This document shows positions 7,754 to 15,932 of a DNA stretch of 38,726 nucleotides, piece after piece; the first letter of the stretch is position 1, and each line of letters opens with the position of its first letter. The DNA is from Natronohydrobacter sp. (GTDB lineage Bacteria; Pseudomonadota; Alphaproteobacteria; Rhodobacterales; Rhodobacteraceae), in contig JAFIEM010000024.1 of NCBI GenBank assembly GCA_020832555.1, positions 1-38,726 on the forward strand, given 5' to 3'. The position numbers and the translations under genes are program-made. The notes under the pieces are model-generated. The model searched no databases and was not told the DNA's origin. It saw only the letters and a program-made list of their open reading frames with translations.

Positions 7754-9175
7754 ATGAGCGATACCGGGTTCCATCCCTTCGAGACCGTTTTCGACAAGGA
7801 TGATGCGCTTTCCATCCTGCGCGACGCGGTTTCAGGCGCGGATGATGGCGAGATTTTCGCCGAGCGGCGCGTCTCGGAATCGCTGCTGCTGGATGACCAG
7901 CGAATCAAATCCGCCAGCTACAATGCCGCAGAGGGGTTTGGCCTGCGCGCGGTGCGGGGCGAAGTGACGGGGTATGCCCATTCCACCCATATGACCATCG
8001 ACGCGCTGCGCCGCGCCGCCCAGACAGCGCGGCTGGCCGTGGGCGATGGTGGCGGAACGCTGGCCGATGCGCCCAAACCCACCAATCAACGCCTCTACAC
8101 CGATGCCGATCCGATTGCCGGGGCGACATTTTCGGTCAAGCTGGACCTGCTGCGCGAGATTGACGAGTATTTGCGCGGGCTTGATGCGCGCGTTGTGCAG
8201 GTCTCGGTCTCTATGGCCGCAAGCCTGCAGCAGATCGAGATCCTGCGCCCCGATGGCCAGCATCTGCGAGACACCCGCCCGATGAGCCGTCTGAACCTGT
8301 CGGTTATCGTCGAACAGAATGGACGTCGCGAATCTGGCTCGGCCGGGGGCGGCGGTCGCGCGGGGTTGGACGGGCTGATGGCGCGCGCGACTTGGGAAGG
8401 CATGGCCCGCGAGGCGCTGCGCATCGCACTGGTCAATCTGGAGGCAGAGCCCGCCCCCGCAGGCGTGATGGATGTGGTCCTTGGCCCCGGTTGGCCCGGA
8501 ATCTTGCTTCACGAAGCCGTAGGGCACGGGCTGGAGGGCGATTTCAACCGCAAGGGCACGTCTGCCTTTGCGGGACTTCTGGGCCAGCAGGTCGCCTCCA
8601 AAGGGGTGACAGTGCTGGATGACGGCACGATCCCCGACCGGCGTGGGTCGATCACGATTGACGATGAAGGCACGCCCTCGGGCAAGAATGTCCTGATCGA
8701 GGACGGGGTGTTGGTCGGCTATATGCAGGACCGCCAGAATGCGCGGCTGATGGGGGTCGCGCCCACAGGCAACGGGCGGCGCGAAAGCTATGCGCATGCG
8801 CCGATGCCGCGCATGACCAACACCTATATGCTGGGCGGCGATTCTGCGCCCGAAGATATTGTCGCGGATCTGAAGGACGGGATTCATGCCGTTGGCTTCG
8901 GCGGCGGTCAGGTCGATATCACCAACGGGAAGTTCGTGTTTTCCTGCACCGAGGCTTACCGTGTCAAGAACGGCAAGGTCGTGGCCCCGGTGAAAGGCGC
9001 CACGCTGATCGGCGACGGGGCAACAGCGCTTACAAAGATCCGCGCGCTTGGCAATGACATGGCGCTGGATCCCGGCATGGGCACTTGCGGCAAGGCGGGT
9101 CAATGGGTGCCGGTCGGCGTTGGTCAGCCCACGCTGATGATCGGCGGGCTGACGGTCGGGGGAAGTGCCGCCTGA
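7754..9175 (+). CDS. tldD: Metalloprotease TldD
   Basis: TldD works with its partner TldE/PmbA as a zinc metalloprotease that degrades unfolded peptides and matures some modified peptides. The 473-aa protein has the zinc motif HEAVGH at residues 253-258 within LLHEAVGHGLEGDFN, and the family blocks SAGGGGRAG and DDEGTPS. The length is normal (E. coli TldD is 481 aa). No pmbA/tldE gene is in the window. It is divergent from ctaC and the first of a coupled group, since its TGA overlaps the ATG of the following membrane protein gene. The ribosome site is weak (AAAGG, 10 bases upstream). Confidence 0.96.
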   Translation: MSDTGFHPFETVFDKDDALSILRDAVSGADDGEIFAERRVSESLLLDDQRIKSASYNAAEGFGLRAVRGEVTGYAHSTHMTIDALRRAAQTARLAVGDGGGTLADAPKPTNQRLYTDADPIAGATFSVKLDLLREIDEYLRGLDARVVQVSVSMAASLQQIEILRPDGQHLRDTRPMSRLNLSVIVEQNGRRESGSAGGGGRAGLDGLMARATWEGMAREALRIALVNLEAEPAPAGVMDVVLGPGWPGILLHEAVGHGLEGDFNRKGTSAFAGLLGQQVASKGVTVLDDGTIPDRRGSITIDDEGTPSGKNVLIEDGVLVGYMQDRQNARLMGVAPTGNGRRESYAHAPMPRMTNTYMLGGDSAPEDIVADLKDGIHAVGFGGGQVDITNGKFVFSCTEAYRVKNGKVVAPVKGATLIGDGATALTKIRALGNDMALDPGMGTCGKAGQWVPVGVGQPTLMIGGLTVGGSAA

Positions 9176-9657
9176 TGGCCGTGTTGCGCTCCGCCAGATT
9201 TGGGAATCGCGCGCTCACATGGTCGAACTGGCTCTTTGCCTATCTTATCCTCTGGGCCTTGCCGATTCCGGTCGGGATCGTGCTGTCCACCTTCGCCATG
9301 GTGTGGCGCTGGCCGTTCGAGGCACTGGGTGCCACCATCCCGGCAGAGACTGCGGTATCCGTGATCTTCGGATTTGGGGTATTCCTGATCATGATGCCGT
9401 TTGTTTCATGGATCGGGATGGTGCTTTCGTTTCCGATTGTCTGGCTGGTGCTGCGCTTTGGGCTGGGCGGCTGGCTGAGTTTCCTGCTGGGCGGACTCGT
9501 CATGGCCTGGGCGGCGGCCGGGATTCTGGGCGGTATGTCCCCGGAAATCCCGATGGTTCTGGGCGTGCTGTCCGCGCTGGTGCTGCGCTGGATGCTGGGA
9601 CAACGCAGCCCCTGGATCCTTGTCCCTGGGCACCAACCGGAAAGCGGGGATGTCTGA
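9175..9657 (+). CDS. Hypothetical membrane protein next to tldD
   Basis: This encodes 160 aa. The ATG at 9175 overlaps the tldD stop as TGATG, which decides the start over in-frame ATGs within tldD. The protein is strongly hydrophobic, with about four membrane helices (near residues 18-42, 55-80, 82-105 and 110-130) and a short polar tail ending PGHQPESGDV. I recognise no family. Its end overlaps the next small ORF by 8 bases. Position suggests cotranslation with TldD; any shared function is inference. Confidence 0.75.
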   Translation: MAVLRSARFGNRALTWSNWLFAYLILWALPIPVGIVLSTFAMVWRWPFEALGATIPAETAVSVIFGFGVFLIMMPFVSWIGMVLSFPIVWLVLRFGLGGWLSFLLGGLVMAWAAAGILGGMSPEIPMVLGVLSALVLRWMLGQRSPWILVPGHQPESGDV

Positions 9658-9808
9658 CCCTGACCTGATCCTCGATGCCCGGCGTGGCATTCTCAGGTTT
9701 GGCATTCTGGCGCTTGTCGCACTGGCGCTACTGGGTGTCATGGGCTTGATGGCTGGCGATCTGGTTTTCGCTTTAATCCCAATGCCCCGGATCGCGCGAT
9801 GTCCATAG
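9650..9808 (+). CDS. Small hypothetical membrane protein
   Basis: This encodes 52 aa from the ATG at 9650, starting MSDPDLILDARRG, then one hydrophobic helix of about 25 residues and a short end. It overlaps the previous gene by 8 bases and the next by 10, the pattern of coupled real genes rather than a chance frame. A start 10 codons upstream (9620) is possible but would lie deeper in the previous gene. No family or function is recognised. Confidence 0.5.
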   Translation: MSDPDLILDARRGILRFGILALVALALLGVMGLMAGDLVFALIPMPRIARCP

Positions 9809-10155
9809 TAGGCCGGGTCGCACTCGGTCTGACGCTGTTGGGGCTTTCCGCAGCGCTTGTCGCGGCAGTCCTGCTATATGGGGCGAGGTATATGGTCACC
9901 ATACACCGGCGGGGTGCGCGGCTTGAAATCGTGACCCTTGCGCTTTGGGGCCTGAACTGCCGGGTTGTGGAGGCGTCGCGTGTATCGCTGGGCGCGGCCT
10001 ACGCGCCTGTGGTGAGGGGACGACAAAATGTCGACGCACCGTGGCAGACCCTGCGTATCGACGGCATCCGCGTTCCATTCATCATCGATCTTCAGGCGCG
10101 CTATTATGATGAGGCACGGTTGCGCCGTGCCTTGCGTGACGCGCGACCGAAATAA
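9799..10155 (+). CDS. Hypothetical membrane-anchored protein
   Basis: This encodes 118 aa. The first 35 residues hold one hydrophobic helix (about 8-28), and the rest is a soluble domain rich in beta-type and basic segments, ending DEARLRRALRDARPK. The stretch RYMVTIHRRGARLEIVT after the helix resembles a small membrane-anchored PH-like fold, but I cannot assign it. It is the last of the tldD group; 101 bases then separate it from dprA. Confidence 0.6.
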   Translation: MSIVGRVALGLTLLGLSAALVAAVLLYGARYMVTIHRRGARLEIVTLALWGLNCRVVEASRVSLGAAYAPVVRGRQNVDAPWQTLRIDGIRVPFIIDLQARYYDEARLRRALRDARPK

Positions 10156-10196
10156 TCGCGCTTTCTTTGAAAAACGCTTGAACGCGGGCGGATTTC

Positions 10197-10211
10197 TTTA
10201 CCCGTTCTTAA
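10197..10211 (+). promoter_or_regulatory. CtrA-like box upstream of dprA
   Basis: TTTA-CCCGTTC-TTAA (followed by CC) matches the CtrA consensus TTAA-N7-TTAA with one mismatch in the first half and exact spacing. It ends 45 bases before the dprA ATG. In Rhodobacter capsulatus, dprA and other DNA-uptake genes used by gene transfer agent recipients are known to depend on CtrA, so the position makes biological sense. Binding is not shown. Confidence 0.5.
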
Positions 10212-10256
10212 CCAACGCCATGCAATCTGAGTGCAGAATGAGGCGAGGCGGATGGA

Positions 10257-11387
10257 ATGGCGAAAGATTTGTTTTCTTCTCACCCACCCTTCACCCCACC
10301 CAAGTCGGAAGAAGACAGGTTGACCTGGCTTCGCCTCATTCGCTCTTCCCGCGTCGGCCCTGCGACCTTTCACCGGTTGATGGCGGAACATGGCACGGCA
10401 GAGGCCGCGCTGGACGCCCTGCCCCGGATCGCAAAAGCCGCCGGTGTTGCCGACTATACACCCTGCTCGCGTGACGCTGCTGAACGCGAAATCGATCTTG
10501 CGCGGGCCAAGGGTGCGCGGATGCTGTGCTTTGGCACCGACGCCTATCCTGCGACATTAGCAAGTATCTCGGATGCCCCGCCGGTGCTATGGTGCATGGG
10601 CCAGCGCGCCCCGATTCTGCGGCCTATCGTGGCGCTGGTGGGCGCGCGCAATGCCTCCAGCCTTGGCACACGGACCGCGCGCGGACTGGCCGAAGGGCTG
10701 GGGCATGAGGGATTCACGATTGTTTCAGGTCTGGCACGCGGAATTGATGCTGCCGCCCATCATGGCAGCCTGAAATCCGGCACGATTGCTGTCATGGCAG
10801 GTGGGGTCGATGTGATCTATCCTACTGAAAATGCCGTCCTGGCCGCTGCGATTGCGGATCAGGGGCTGCGCCTGTCGGAACAACCCATGAGCGTGCATCC
10901 GCAAGCCCGGCATTTCCCGCCGCGCAACCGCATCATCTCTGGCCTCGCTCTTGCCGTGGTCGTGGTGGAGGCTGCGGAAAAATCGGGCTCGCTGATCACC
11001 GCGCGCGATGCGCTGGATCAGGGGCGCGAGATCATGGCCGTGCCGGGACACCCGGTCGATGGACGCGCGGGGGGATGCAACCGGCTGATCCGCGAAGGCG
11101 CAACACTGGTGCGCCATGTCGAGGATGTGCTCGAGGTTCTGCGCAGGTTGCAAGACCGCCCCACCGATCCGGCACCAGTGATCACGGCACCGGAAGCCCC
11201 GCCGCGTGCTGCGGATCCCCCCCTTGAGCAGCGGATTCTGAATTTGCTTGGCCCAAGCCCCGTGGCAGAGGACCAATTGATCCGCGACCTTGCGCTGTCT
11301 GCCGCGCAAATCTCTCCGGCGCTGGTCATGCTGGAAATACAAGGCACCGTGCGCCGCCATCCCGGTGGTCTGGTCAGCCGCGCCTGA
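10257..11387 (+). CDS. dprA: DNA-processing protein DprA
   Basis: DprA binds incoming single-stranded DNA and loads RecA during natural transformation; in Rhodobacter it is needed to receive gene transfer agent DNA. The 376-aa protein has an N-terminal helix-hairpin-helix-like segment, then the Rossmann core with GARNASS (129-135), SGLARGIDAAAHHG (157-170), AGGVDVIYP (181-189), FPPRNRIISG (220-229) and KSGSLITA (242-249). A C-terminal winged helix follows a proline-rich linker. The start at 10257 has GGCGGATGG ahead as a weak ribosome site. It is separated from the tldD group by a spacer with a CtrA-like box. Confidence 0.97.
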   Translation: MAKDLFSSHPPFTPPKSEEDRLTWLRLIRSSRVGPATFHRLMAEHGTAEAALDALPRIAKAAGVADYTPCSRDAAEREIDLARAKGARMLCFGTDAYPATLASISDAPPVLWCMGQRAPILRPIVALVGARNASSLGTRTARGLAEGLGHEGFTIVSGLARGIDAAAHHGSLKSGTIAVMAGGVDVIYPTENAVLAAAIADQGLRLSEQPMSVHPQARHFPPRNRIISGLALAVVVVEAAEKSGSLITARDALDQGREIMAVPGHPVDGRAGGCNRLIREGATLVRHVEDVLEVLRRLQDRPTDPAPVITAPEAPPRAADPPLEQRILNLLGPSPVAEDQLIRDLALSAAQISPALVMLEIQGTVRRHPGGLVSRA

Positions 11388-11670
11388 GCGGTTGGCTGCG
11401 CGGGCGCCGTGCGCATGTCGCGGCGCGGTGGGACATGATGCGTCTGCACTTCGATCCGCCCCCCCCCGCGCGCGCGCAGCGGCACGGGGAACCGCTGGAA
11501 ACCAGCCCTCGCGCTTTCCTTCCGGCATCTGTGCCGCCAGTGCTGTGCAACGCCCCTCGGGGCCTCGGAAACCTGCCATGTCATCAGGGCGCATTGACAT
11601 TCCCACCCTCGCTCACACATGTAGGTCCAGCCGCAAAGGGGCGGTTTTTTGTGTTCACCAGAGGAATTTC
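11388..11670 (+). other. dprA-topA spacer
   Basis: This is 283 bases of very GC-rich DNA with no credible gene. It includes runs such as CGCGCGCGC near 11470. The only clear structure is the hairpin with a T6 run at 11629-11650, just before topA. No clear promoter was recognised. Confidence 0.6.
11629..11650 (+). terminator. Short terminator or attenuator just upstream of topA
   Basis: AGCCGC-AAAGGG-GCGGTT followed by more Ts gives a 6-bp stem (one G-U pair) and a run of six T. It ends only 20 bases before the topA ATG. It may end dprA transcripts or attenuate topA; the stem is short, so efficiency is doubtful. Confidence 0.45.
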
Positions 11671-14262
11671 ATGGCAGTCGTCGTCGTTGAATCGCCCGCC
11701 AAGGCCAAGACAATCAACAAATATCTTGGCTCCGGCTACACGGTTCTGGCCTCTTACGGCCATGTGCGCGATCTGCCGCCAAAAGATGGCTCGGTCGATC
11801 CCGAACAGGGGTTCGAGATGCTGTGGGAGGTTGCCAGCGACTCGCGCAAGCATGTCAAAGCCATTGCCGAAGCGTTGAAAGACGACCCTGAACTGATCCT
11901 CGCGACCGACCCTGACCGCGAGGGGGAAGCCATTTCCTGGCACCTGACCGAAGCGCTGGCGAAGTCAAAAGCGATCAAGAAGGATACGCCTGTCAAGCGC
12001 GTGGTGTTTAATGCGATCACGAAATCTGCGGTCACGGCCGCCATGGAAAACCCGCGCGAAGTCGATATGCCGCTGGTCCATGCCTATCTCGCGCGCCGCG
12101 CGCTGGATTATCTGGTGGGGTTCAACCTGTCGCCGGTGCTGTGGCGCAAGCTGCCGGGCGCGAAATCGGCGGGTCGTGTGCAATCGGTCTGCCTACGCCT
12201 GATCGTCGAGCGCGAAATGGAGATCGAAGCCTTTCGCGCGCAGGAATACTGGTCGGTGACTGCGGGCCTGACCACACCGCGCGGACAGGAGTTCAGCGCG
12301 AGACTGGTCAGCCTTGCAGGCAAGCGCCTAGACAAATTCGATATTGCCACAGCAGAATCCGCTGAAATTGCAGTACAGGCCGTGCAGTCACGGTCACTTT
12401 CCGTACAATCGGTCGAAGCGAAGCCCGCCAGCCGCAACCCCTCGGCCCCATTCATGACCTCGACCCTGCAACAGGAAGCCAGCCGCAAATTCGGCATGGG
12501 CGCAAAACAGTGCATGTCGACGGCCCAGCGCCTGTATGAAGCGGGCTATATCACCTATATGCGGACCGACGGCATCGACATGGCACCCGAGGCCGTGATG
12601 GCCGCGCGCGATGTGATCAAAGACCGCTACGGCGCGGACTATGTGCCGAAATCGCCGCGCATGTACAAGAACAAGGCGAAGAATGCGCAGGAAGCGCATG
12701 AATGTATCCGTCCGACCGAGATGGCTGTCAGCCCTGACCGGCTGAAGATCACCGATGCCGACCAGCGCAAGCTGTATGATCTGATCTGGAAGCGCACCAT
12801 TGCCTGCCAGATGGAAGCCGCGCGGCTGGAACGCACAACGGTCGAGATCGGCTCGAAAGACGGTCAGGTGGGGCTGCGCGCAACCGGTCAGGTGGTTTTG
12901 TTTGACGGTTTCCTCAAGGTTTATGAGGAAGGCCGCGATGATGTGGAGGGTGACGAGGACAAGCGCCTGCCGCAGATGGCCGAGGGCGACGCGCTGGACA
13001 AGCGCTCGGTCACGCCCGAGCAGCATTTCACCCAGCCGCCCCCGCGCTACACCGAAGCGACACTCGTCAAGCGGATGGAAGAGCTTGGGATCGGGCGGCC
13101 CTCGACTTATGCCAGCATCGTCACAACGATTCAGGATCGCGGCTATGTCACCAAGGACAAGAACCGCCTGATCGCGCAGGACAAGGGGCGGCTGGTCACG
13201 ATCTTTCTGGTCAATTACTTCCGGCGTTATCTGGAGTATGATTTCACCGCCGCGCTGGAAGAACAGCTTGACGATGTGTCCGCCGGGGACCGCGATTACA
13301 AGGATGTGCTCGACCGGTTCTGGCGCGATTTCTCTGCGGCGATCTCTGAAACGGCAGAATTGCGCATTACCGAAGTGCTGGAGAAGATCGACGAGGTTCT
13401 GGCCCCGCATCTGTATCCGGCGCGCGAGGATGGCAGCGACCCGCGGTCCTGTCCGAAATGCGGCGTGGGTCGGCTGAACCTGAAAACCGCGCGCTCTGGC
13501 GGGGCTTTCATCGGCTGCAACAATTATCCTGAATGTCGTTACACCCGACCGCTTGCAGGCGATGAGGGCGATGCGGAACTGTCAGGCGACGGCAAGCTTC
13601 TGGGCCATGACGCGGGTGATCCGATCAGCCTGCGCACCGGGCGTTTCGGCCCCTATGTGCAGCGCGGCGAGGTGACGACCGAACAGCCGAAGCCCCCGCG
13701 CGCCTCTCTGCCGAAAGGCTGGCAGGTGGACAGCATCGATCTGGAGCGCGCGCTGATGCTGCTGTCGCTGCCCCGTCCGATCGGGCCGCACCCGGAAGAT
13801 GGCGAGATGATCGAGGCCGGGATCGGACGCTACGGCCCCTATGTCAAACATGGCCGGACCTATGCCAATCTGCCCGAGGTGGAGGAGGTTTTCACCATCG
13901 GCATGAATCGCGCAGTCGAGGTGCTGGCCGCGAAACCGGCGCGCGGGCGGGCTGCGGCGGCGGAACCTCTGCGCGTGCTGGGGGATCACCCCTCGGGGGG
14001 CGCGATTTCGGTGATGAAAGGGCGCTATGGACCCTATGTGAAATGGGAAAAGGTCAATGCGACCCTGACCAAGGATCTGAGCGCCGAAGAGATAACGCTG
14101 GAGCAGGCGGTTGAGTTGGTGAATGCCAAGGCCGGAGCGAAACCGCGCAAGGCGGCGGCGAAGAAACCTGCAACAAAAACGGCAGCGGCAAAGAAACCAG
14201 CTGCGAAAAAAGCTCCCGCGAAAAAACCTGCAGCAAAGAAGGCCGGGAAGGCCGCGCAATAG
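11671..14262 (+). CDS. topA: DNA topoisomerase I
   Basis: Type IA topoisomerase relaxes negative supercoils. The 863-aa protein begins MAVVVVESPAKAKTI, with the Toprim glutamate E7. It has the metal triad D80-x-D82-x-E84 in DPDREGEA and the catalytic tyrosine Y296 in YITYMRTDG. One four-cysteine zinc site follows (C594, C597, C616, C622). Three C-terminal repeats, each G-R-[FY]-G-P-Y-V, start at 657, 719 and 784. The last 35 or so residues are an alanine-lysine-proline tail of the histone H1 type. The ATG at 11671 has AGAGGAATTTC ahead; the longer open frame upstream enters dprA and is not used. Confidence 0.98.
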   Translation: MAVVVVESPAKAKTINKYLGSGYTVLASYGHVRDLPPKDGSVDPEQGFEMLWEVASDSRKHVKAIAEALKDDPELILATDPDREGEAISWHLTEALAKSKAIKKDTPVKRVVFNAITKSAVTAAMENPREVDMPLVHAYLARRALDYLVGFNLSPVLWRKLPGAKSAGRVQSVCLRLIVEREMEIEAFRAQEYWSVTAGLTTPRGQEFSARLVSLAGKRLDKFDIATAESAEIAVQAVQSRSLSVQSVEAKPASRNPSAPFMTSTLQQEASRKFGMGAKQCMSTAQRLYEAGYITYMRTDGIDMAPEAVMAARDVIKDRYGADYVPKSPRMYKNKAKNAQEAHECIRPTEMAVSPDRLKITDADQRKLYDLIWKRTIACQMEAARLERTTVEIGSKDGQVGLRATGQVVLFDGFLKVYEEGRDDVEGDEDKRLPQMAEGDALDKRSVTPEQHFTQPPPRYTEATLVKRMEELGIGRPSTYASIVTTIQDRGYVTKDKNRLIAQDKGRLVTIFLVNYFRRYLEYDFTAALEEQLDDVSAGDRDYKDVLDRFWRDFSAAISETAELRITEVLEKIDEVLAPHLYPAREDGSDPRSCPKCGVGRLNLKTARSGGAFIGCNNYPECRYTRPLAGDEGDAELSGDGKLLGHDAGDPISLRTGRFGPYVQRGEVTTEQPKPPRASLPKGWQVDSIDLERALMLLSLPRPIGPHPEDGEMIEAGIGRYGPYVKHGRTYANLPEVEEVFTIGMNRAVEVLAAKPARGRAAAAEPLRVLGDHPSGGAISVMKGRYGPYVKWEKVNATLTKDLSAEEITLEQAVELVNAKAGAKPRKAAAKKPATKTAAAKKPAAKKAPAKKPAAKKAGKAAQ

Positions 14263-14281
14263 GCGGGCTTCCGGTGAAAGG

Positions 14282-14310
14282 TTGACTTCGCTGCACCGCC
14301 GCGTCAGACA
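14282..14310 (+). promoter_or_regulatory. Weak sigma-70-like promoter before scoA
   Basis: TTGACT at 14282-14287 matches five of six bases of the -35 consensus. The bases at normal distance (CAGACATTT) match a -10 box only poorly. It lies in the 80-base gap between topA and scoA, where a promoter is expected because the functions differ. Confidence 0.25.
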
Positions 14311-14342
14311 TTTCACGACTCTGAACCAAGGGGAGTGAGCGC

Positions 14343-15038
14343 ATGAAAAAGGTCTACGGCTCGGCGCATGAGGCGCTTGAGGGCGTGTTGTTTGACGGCA
14401 TGACGATTGCCGCCGGGGGGTTCGGTCTTTGCGGGATCCCGGAACTGCTGATCGACGCCATCCGCGAGGCGGGCACGAAGGATCTGACCGTTGCCTCGAA
14501 CAATTGCGGGGTGGATGATTTCGGGCTCGGCGTGCTGTTGAAAACCCGCCAGATCAAGAAGATGATGTCGTCTTATGTCGGCGAGAATGCGGAATTCATG
14601 CGCCAGTATCTGAGCGGAGAGCTGGAGCTGGAATTCAACCCGCAAGGCACGCTGGCCGAACGCATGCGCGCGGGCGGCGCGGGTATTCCCGGTTTCTACA
14701 CCCGCACCGGCGTCGGTACGGTGATTGCCGAAGGCAAGGAGCACAAGGAATTCGGCGGCGAGACCTATATCCTGGAGCGCGGGATCGTGGCGGATCTGTC
14801 CATCGTCAAGGCGTGGAAGGCCGACACGACCGGCAATGCGATCTTCCGCAAGACCGCGCGCAACTTCAACCCGCCTGCCGCGAAATGCGGCAAGATCTGC
14901 GTGCTGGAGGTCGAAGAGATCGTGCAACCGGGCGAGTTGGACCCGGATGCAATTCATCTGCCCGGCATCTATGTGAACCGGCTGATCCAGGGGAGCCACG
15001 AAAAGCGCATCGAACAGCGCACTGTGCGCACGGCATAA
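14343..15038 (+). CDS. scoA: 3-oxoacid CoA-transferase subunit A
   Basis: With ScoB this forms succinyl-CoA:3-ketoacid CoA-transferase, which moves CoA from succinyl-CoA to acetoacetate and so feeds ketone bodies into acetyl-CoA. The 231-aa protein starts [12 protein letters not shown] and shows the CoA-transferase family 1 blocks [25 protein letters not shown] and [14 protein letters not shown] strong ribosome site (AAGGGGAG) precedes the ATG. In most relatives scoB follows directly; here an unrelated 69-aa ORF lies between them. The acetoacetate substrate is inferred from similarity; related enzymes use other acids. Confidence 0.95.
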   Translation: MKKVYGSAHEALEGVLFDGMTIAAGGFGLCGIPELLIDAIREAGTKDLTVASNNCGVDDFGLGVLLKTRQIKKMMSSYVGENAEFMRQYLSGELELEFNPQGTLAERMRAGGAGIPGFYTRTGVGTVIAEGKEHKEFGGETYILERGIVADLSIVKAWKADTTGNAIFRKTARNFNPPAAKCGKICVLEVEEIVQPGELDPDAIHLPGIYVNRLIQGSHEKRIEQRTVRTA

Positions 15039-15051
15039 GGGGGAACGCGGG

Positions 15052-15261
15052 ATGCTGACTTTTGAAGAAATCGTCAGATGCATAAATGCAGAGCGTGGCG
15101 AAGTTTCTATTGAGAAAGAGCATCTGGTCGATGCTGAGCTTTCTGCTGACAAAATTGCTGACGCGACTGGGCGGACTTACTCGATTGAAAGCTTCATACT
15201 ACCGAATCCACAAGGCGGATTGGCAATCCCGTCGGAAATAGTCCGATTTGTGAAGAAGTGA
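15052..15261 (+). CDS. AT-richer 69-aa hypothetical protein between scoA and scoB
   Basis: A small ORF begins 13 bases after the scoA stop and ends 11 bases before the scoB ATG. The protein starts MLTFEEIVRCINAERG and is acidic and soluble, with no membrane helix, signal or cysteine motif. By direct count its GC content is 97 of 210 bases (46%), while a sampled 60-base stretch of scoA is 65%. Codons such as AAA, ATA, CTA and GAA are frequent. GGGGGAACGCGGG upstream can serve as a ribosome site. I do not recognise a family. Composition and position suggest insertion into the operon by transfer. Confidence 0.65.
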   Translation: MLTFEEIVRCINAERGEVSIEKEHLVDAELSADKIADATGRTYSIESFILPNPQGGLAIPSEIVRFVKK

Positions 15262-15272
15262 GGGAATAGAGC

Positions 15273-15902
15273 ATGGCTTGGGACCGCAACCAGATGGCCG
15301 CGCGTGCGGCGCAGGAATTGCAGGACGGGATGTATGTGAACCTTGGCATCGGGATTCCGACGCTGGTCGCGAATTACATCCCCGAAGGCGTGCAGGTCAC
15401 GCTGCAATCGGAAAACGGGATGCTGGGGATCGGCCCCTTCCCGACCGAGAATGAGGTTGATGCCGATCTGATCAACGCAGGCAAGCAGACTGTTACGGCG
15501 CTGCCGCATACCGCCTATTTCGACAGCAGCGAGAGCTTCGCGATGATCCGGGGCGGCAAGATCAACATGGCGATCCTTGGCGCGATGGAAGTGGCCGAAA
15601 ACGGCGATATCGCCAACTGGATGATCCCCGGCAAGCTTGTCAAGGGCATGGGCGGCGCGATGGATCTTGTCGCAGGCGTGGCACGCGTGATCGTGGTGAT
15701 GGATCACACCAACAAGGCTGGCGAATCGAAAGTGCTGAAAGCGTGCACCCTGCCGCTGACGGCGCAGGGCGTCGTGAAGCGCATTATCACCAATCTGGGC
15801 GTGCTGGATGTGGTCGAGGGCGGCTTGAAGATCGTTGAATGCGCCGATGGCGTCACCGAAGATGACATCCGCGCCGCGACCGAGGCCGCGATTGTGAACT
15901 GA
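15273..15902 (+). CDS. scoB: 3-oxoacid CoA-transferase subunit B
   Basis: This 209-aa subunit carries the catalytic glutamate of succinyl-CoA:3-ketoacid CoA-transferase, E47 in the motif [10 protein letters not shown], which forms the covalent glutamyl-CoA intermediate. Other family blocks are [10 protein letters not shown] near the start and GGAMDLV. The length is normal for the subunit. GAGGGAAT gives it its own ribosome site, despite the intervening 69-aa ORF. A strong hairpin follows its stop, so it ends the transcript. Confidence 0.96.
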   Translation: MAWDRNQMAARAAQELQDGMYVNLGIGIPTLVANYIPEGVQVTLQSENGMLGIGPFPTENEVDADLINAGKQTVTALPHTAYFDSSESFAMIRGGKINMAILGAMEVAENGDIANWMIPGKLVKGMGGAMDLVAGVARVIVVMDHTNKAGESKVLKACTLPLTAQGVVKRIITNLGVLDVVEGGLKIVECADGVTEDDIRAATEAAIVN

Positions 15903-15908
15903 ACCGAT

Positions 15909-15932
15909 CAGGCGGGCGTCTCAGCCCGCCTG
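15909..15932. terminator. Convergent hairpin between scoB and the transglycosylase gene
   Basis: CAGGCGGGC and GCCCGCCTG form a perfect 9-bp stem with a 6-base loop (GTCTCA). It lies 6 bases after the scoB stop and overlaps the stop of the convergent gene, so it can act in both directions. There is no long T run. Confidence 0.6.

Noticed and set aside
7832..9103. A 423-codon open frame on the minus strand opposite tldD
   Set aside because: It lies fully inside tldD, whose zinc motif and family blocks are intact. No independent features were seen.
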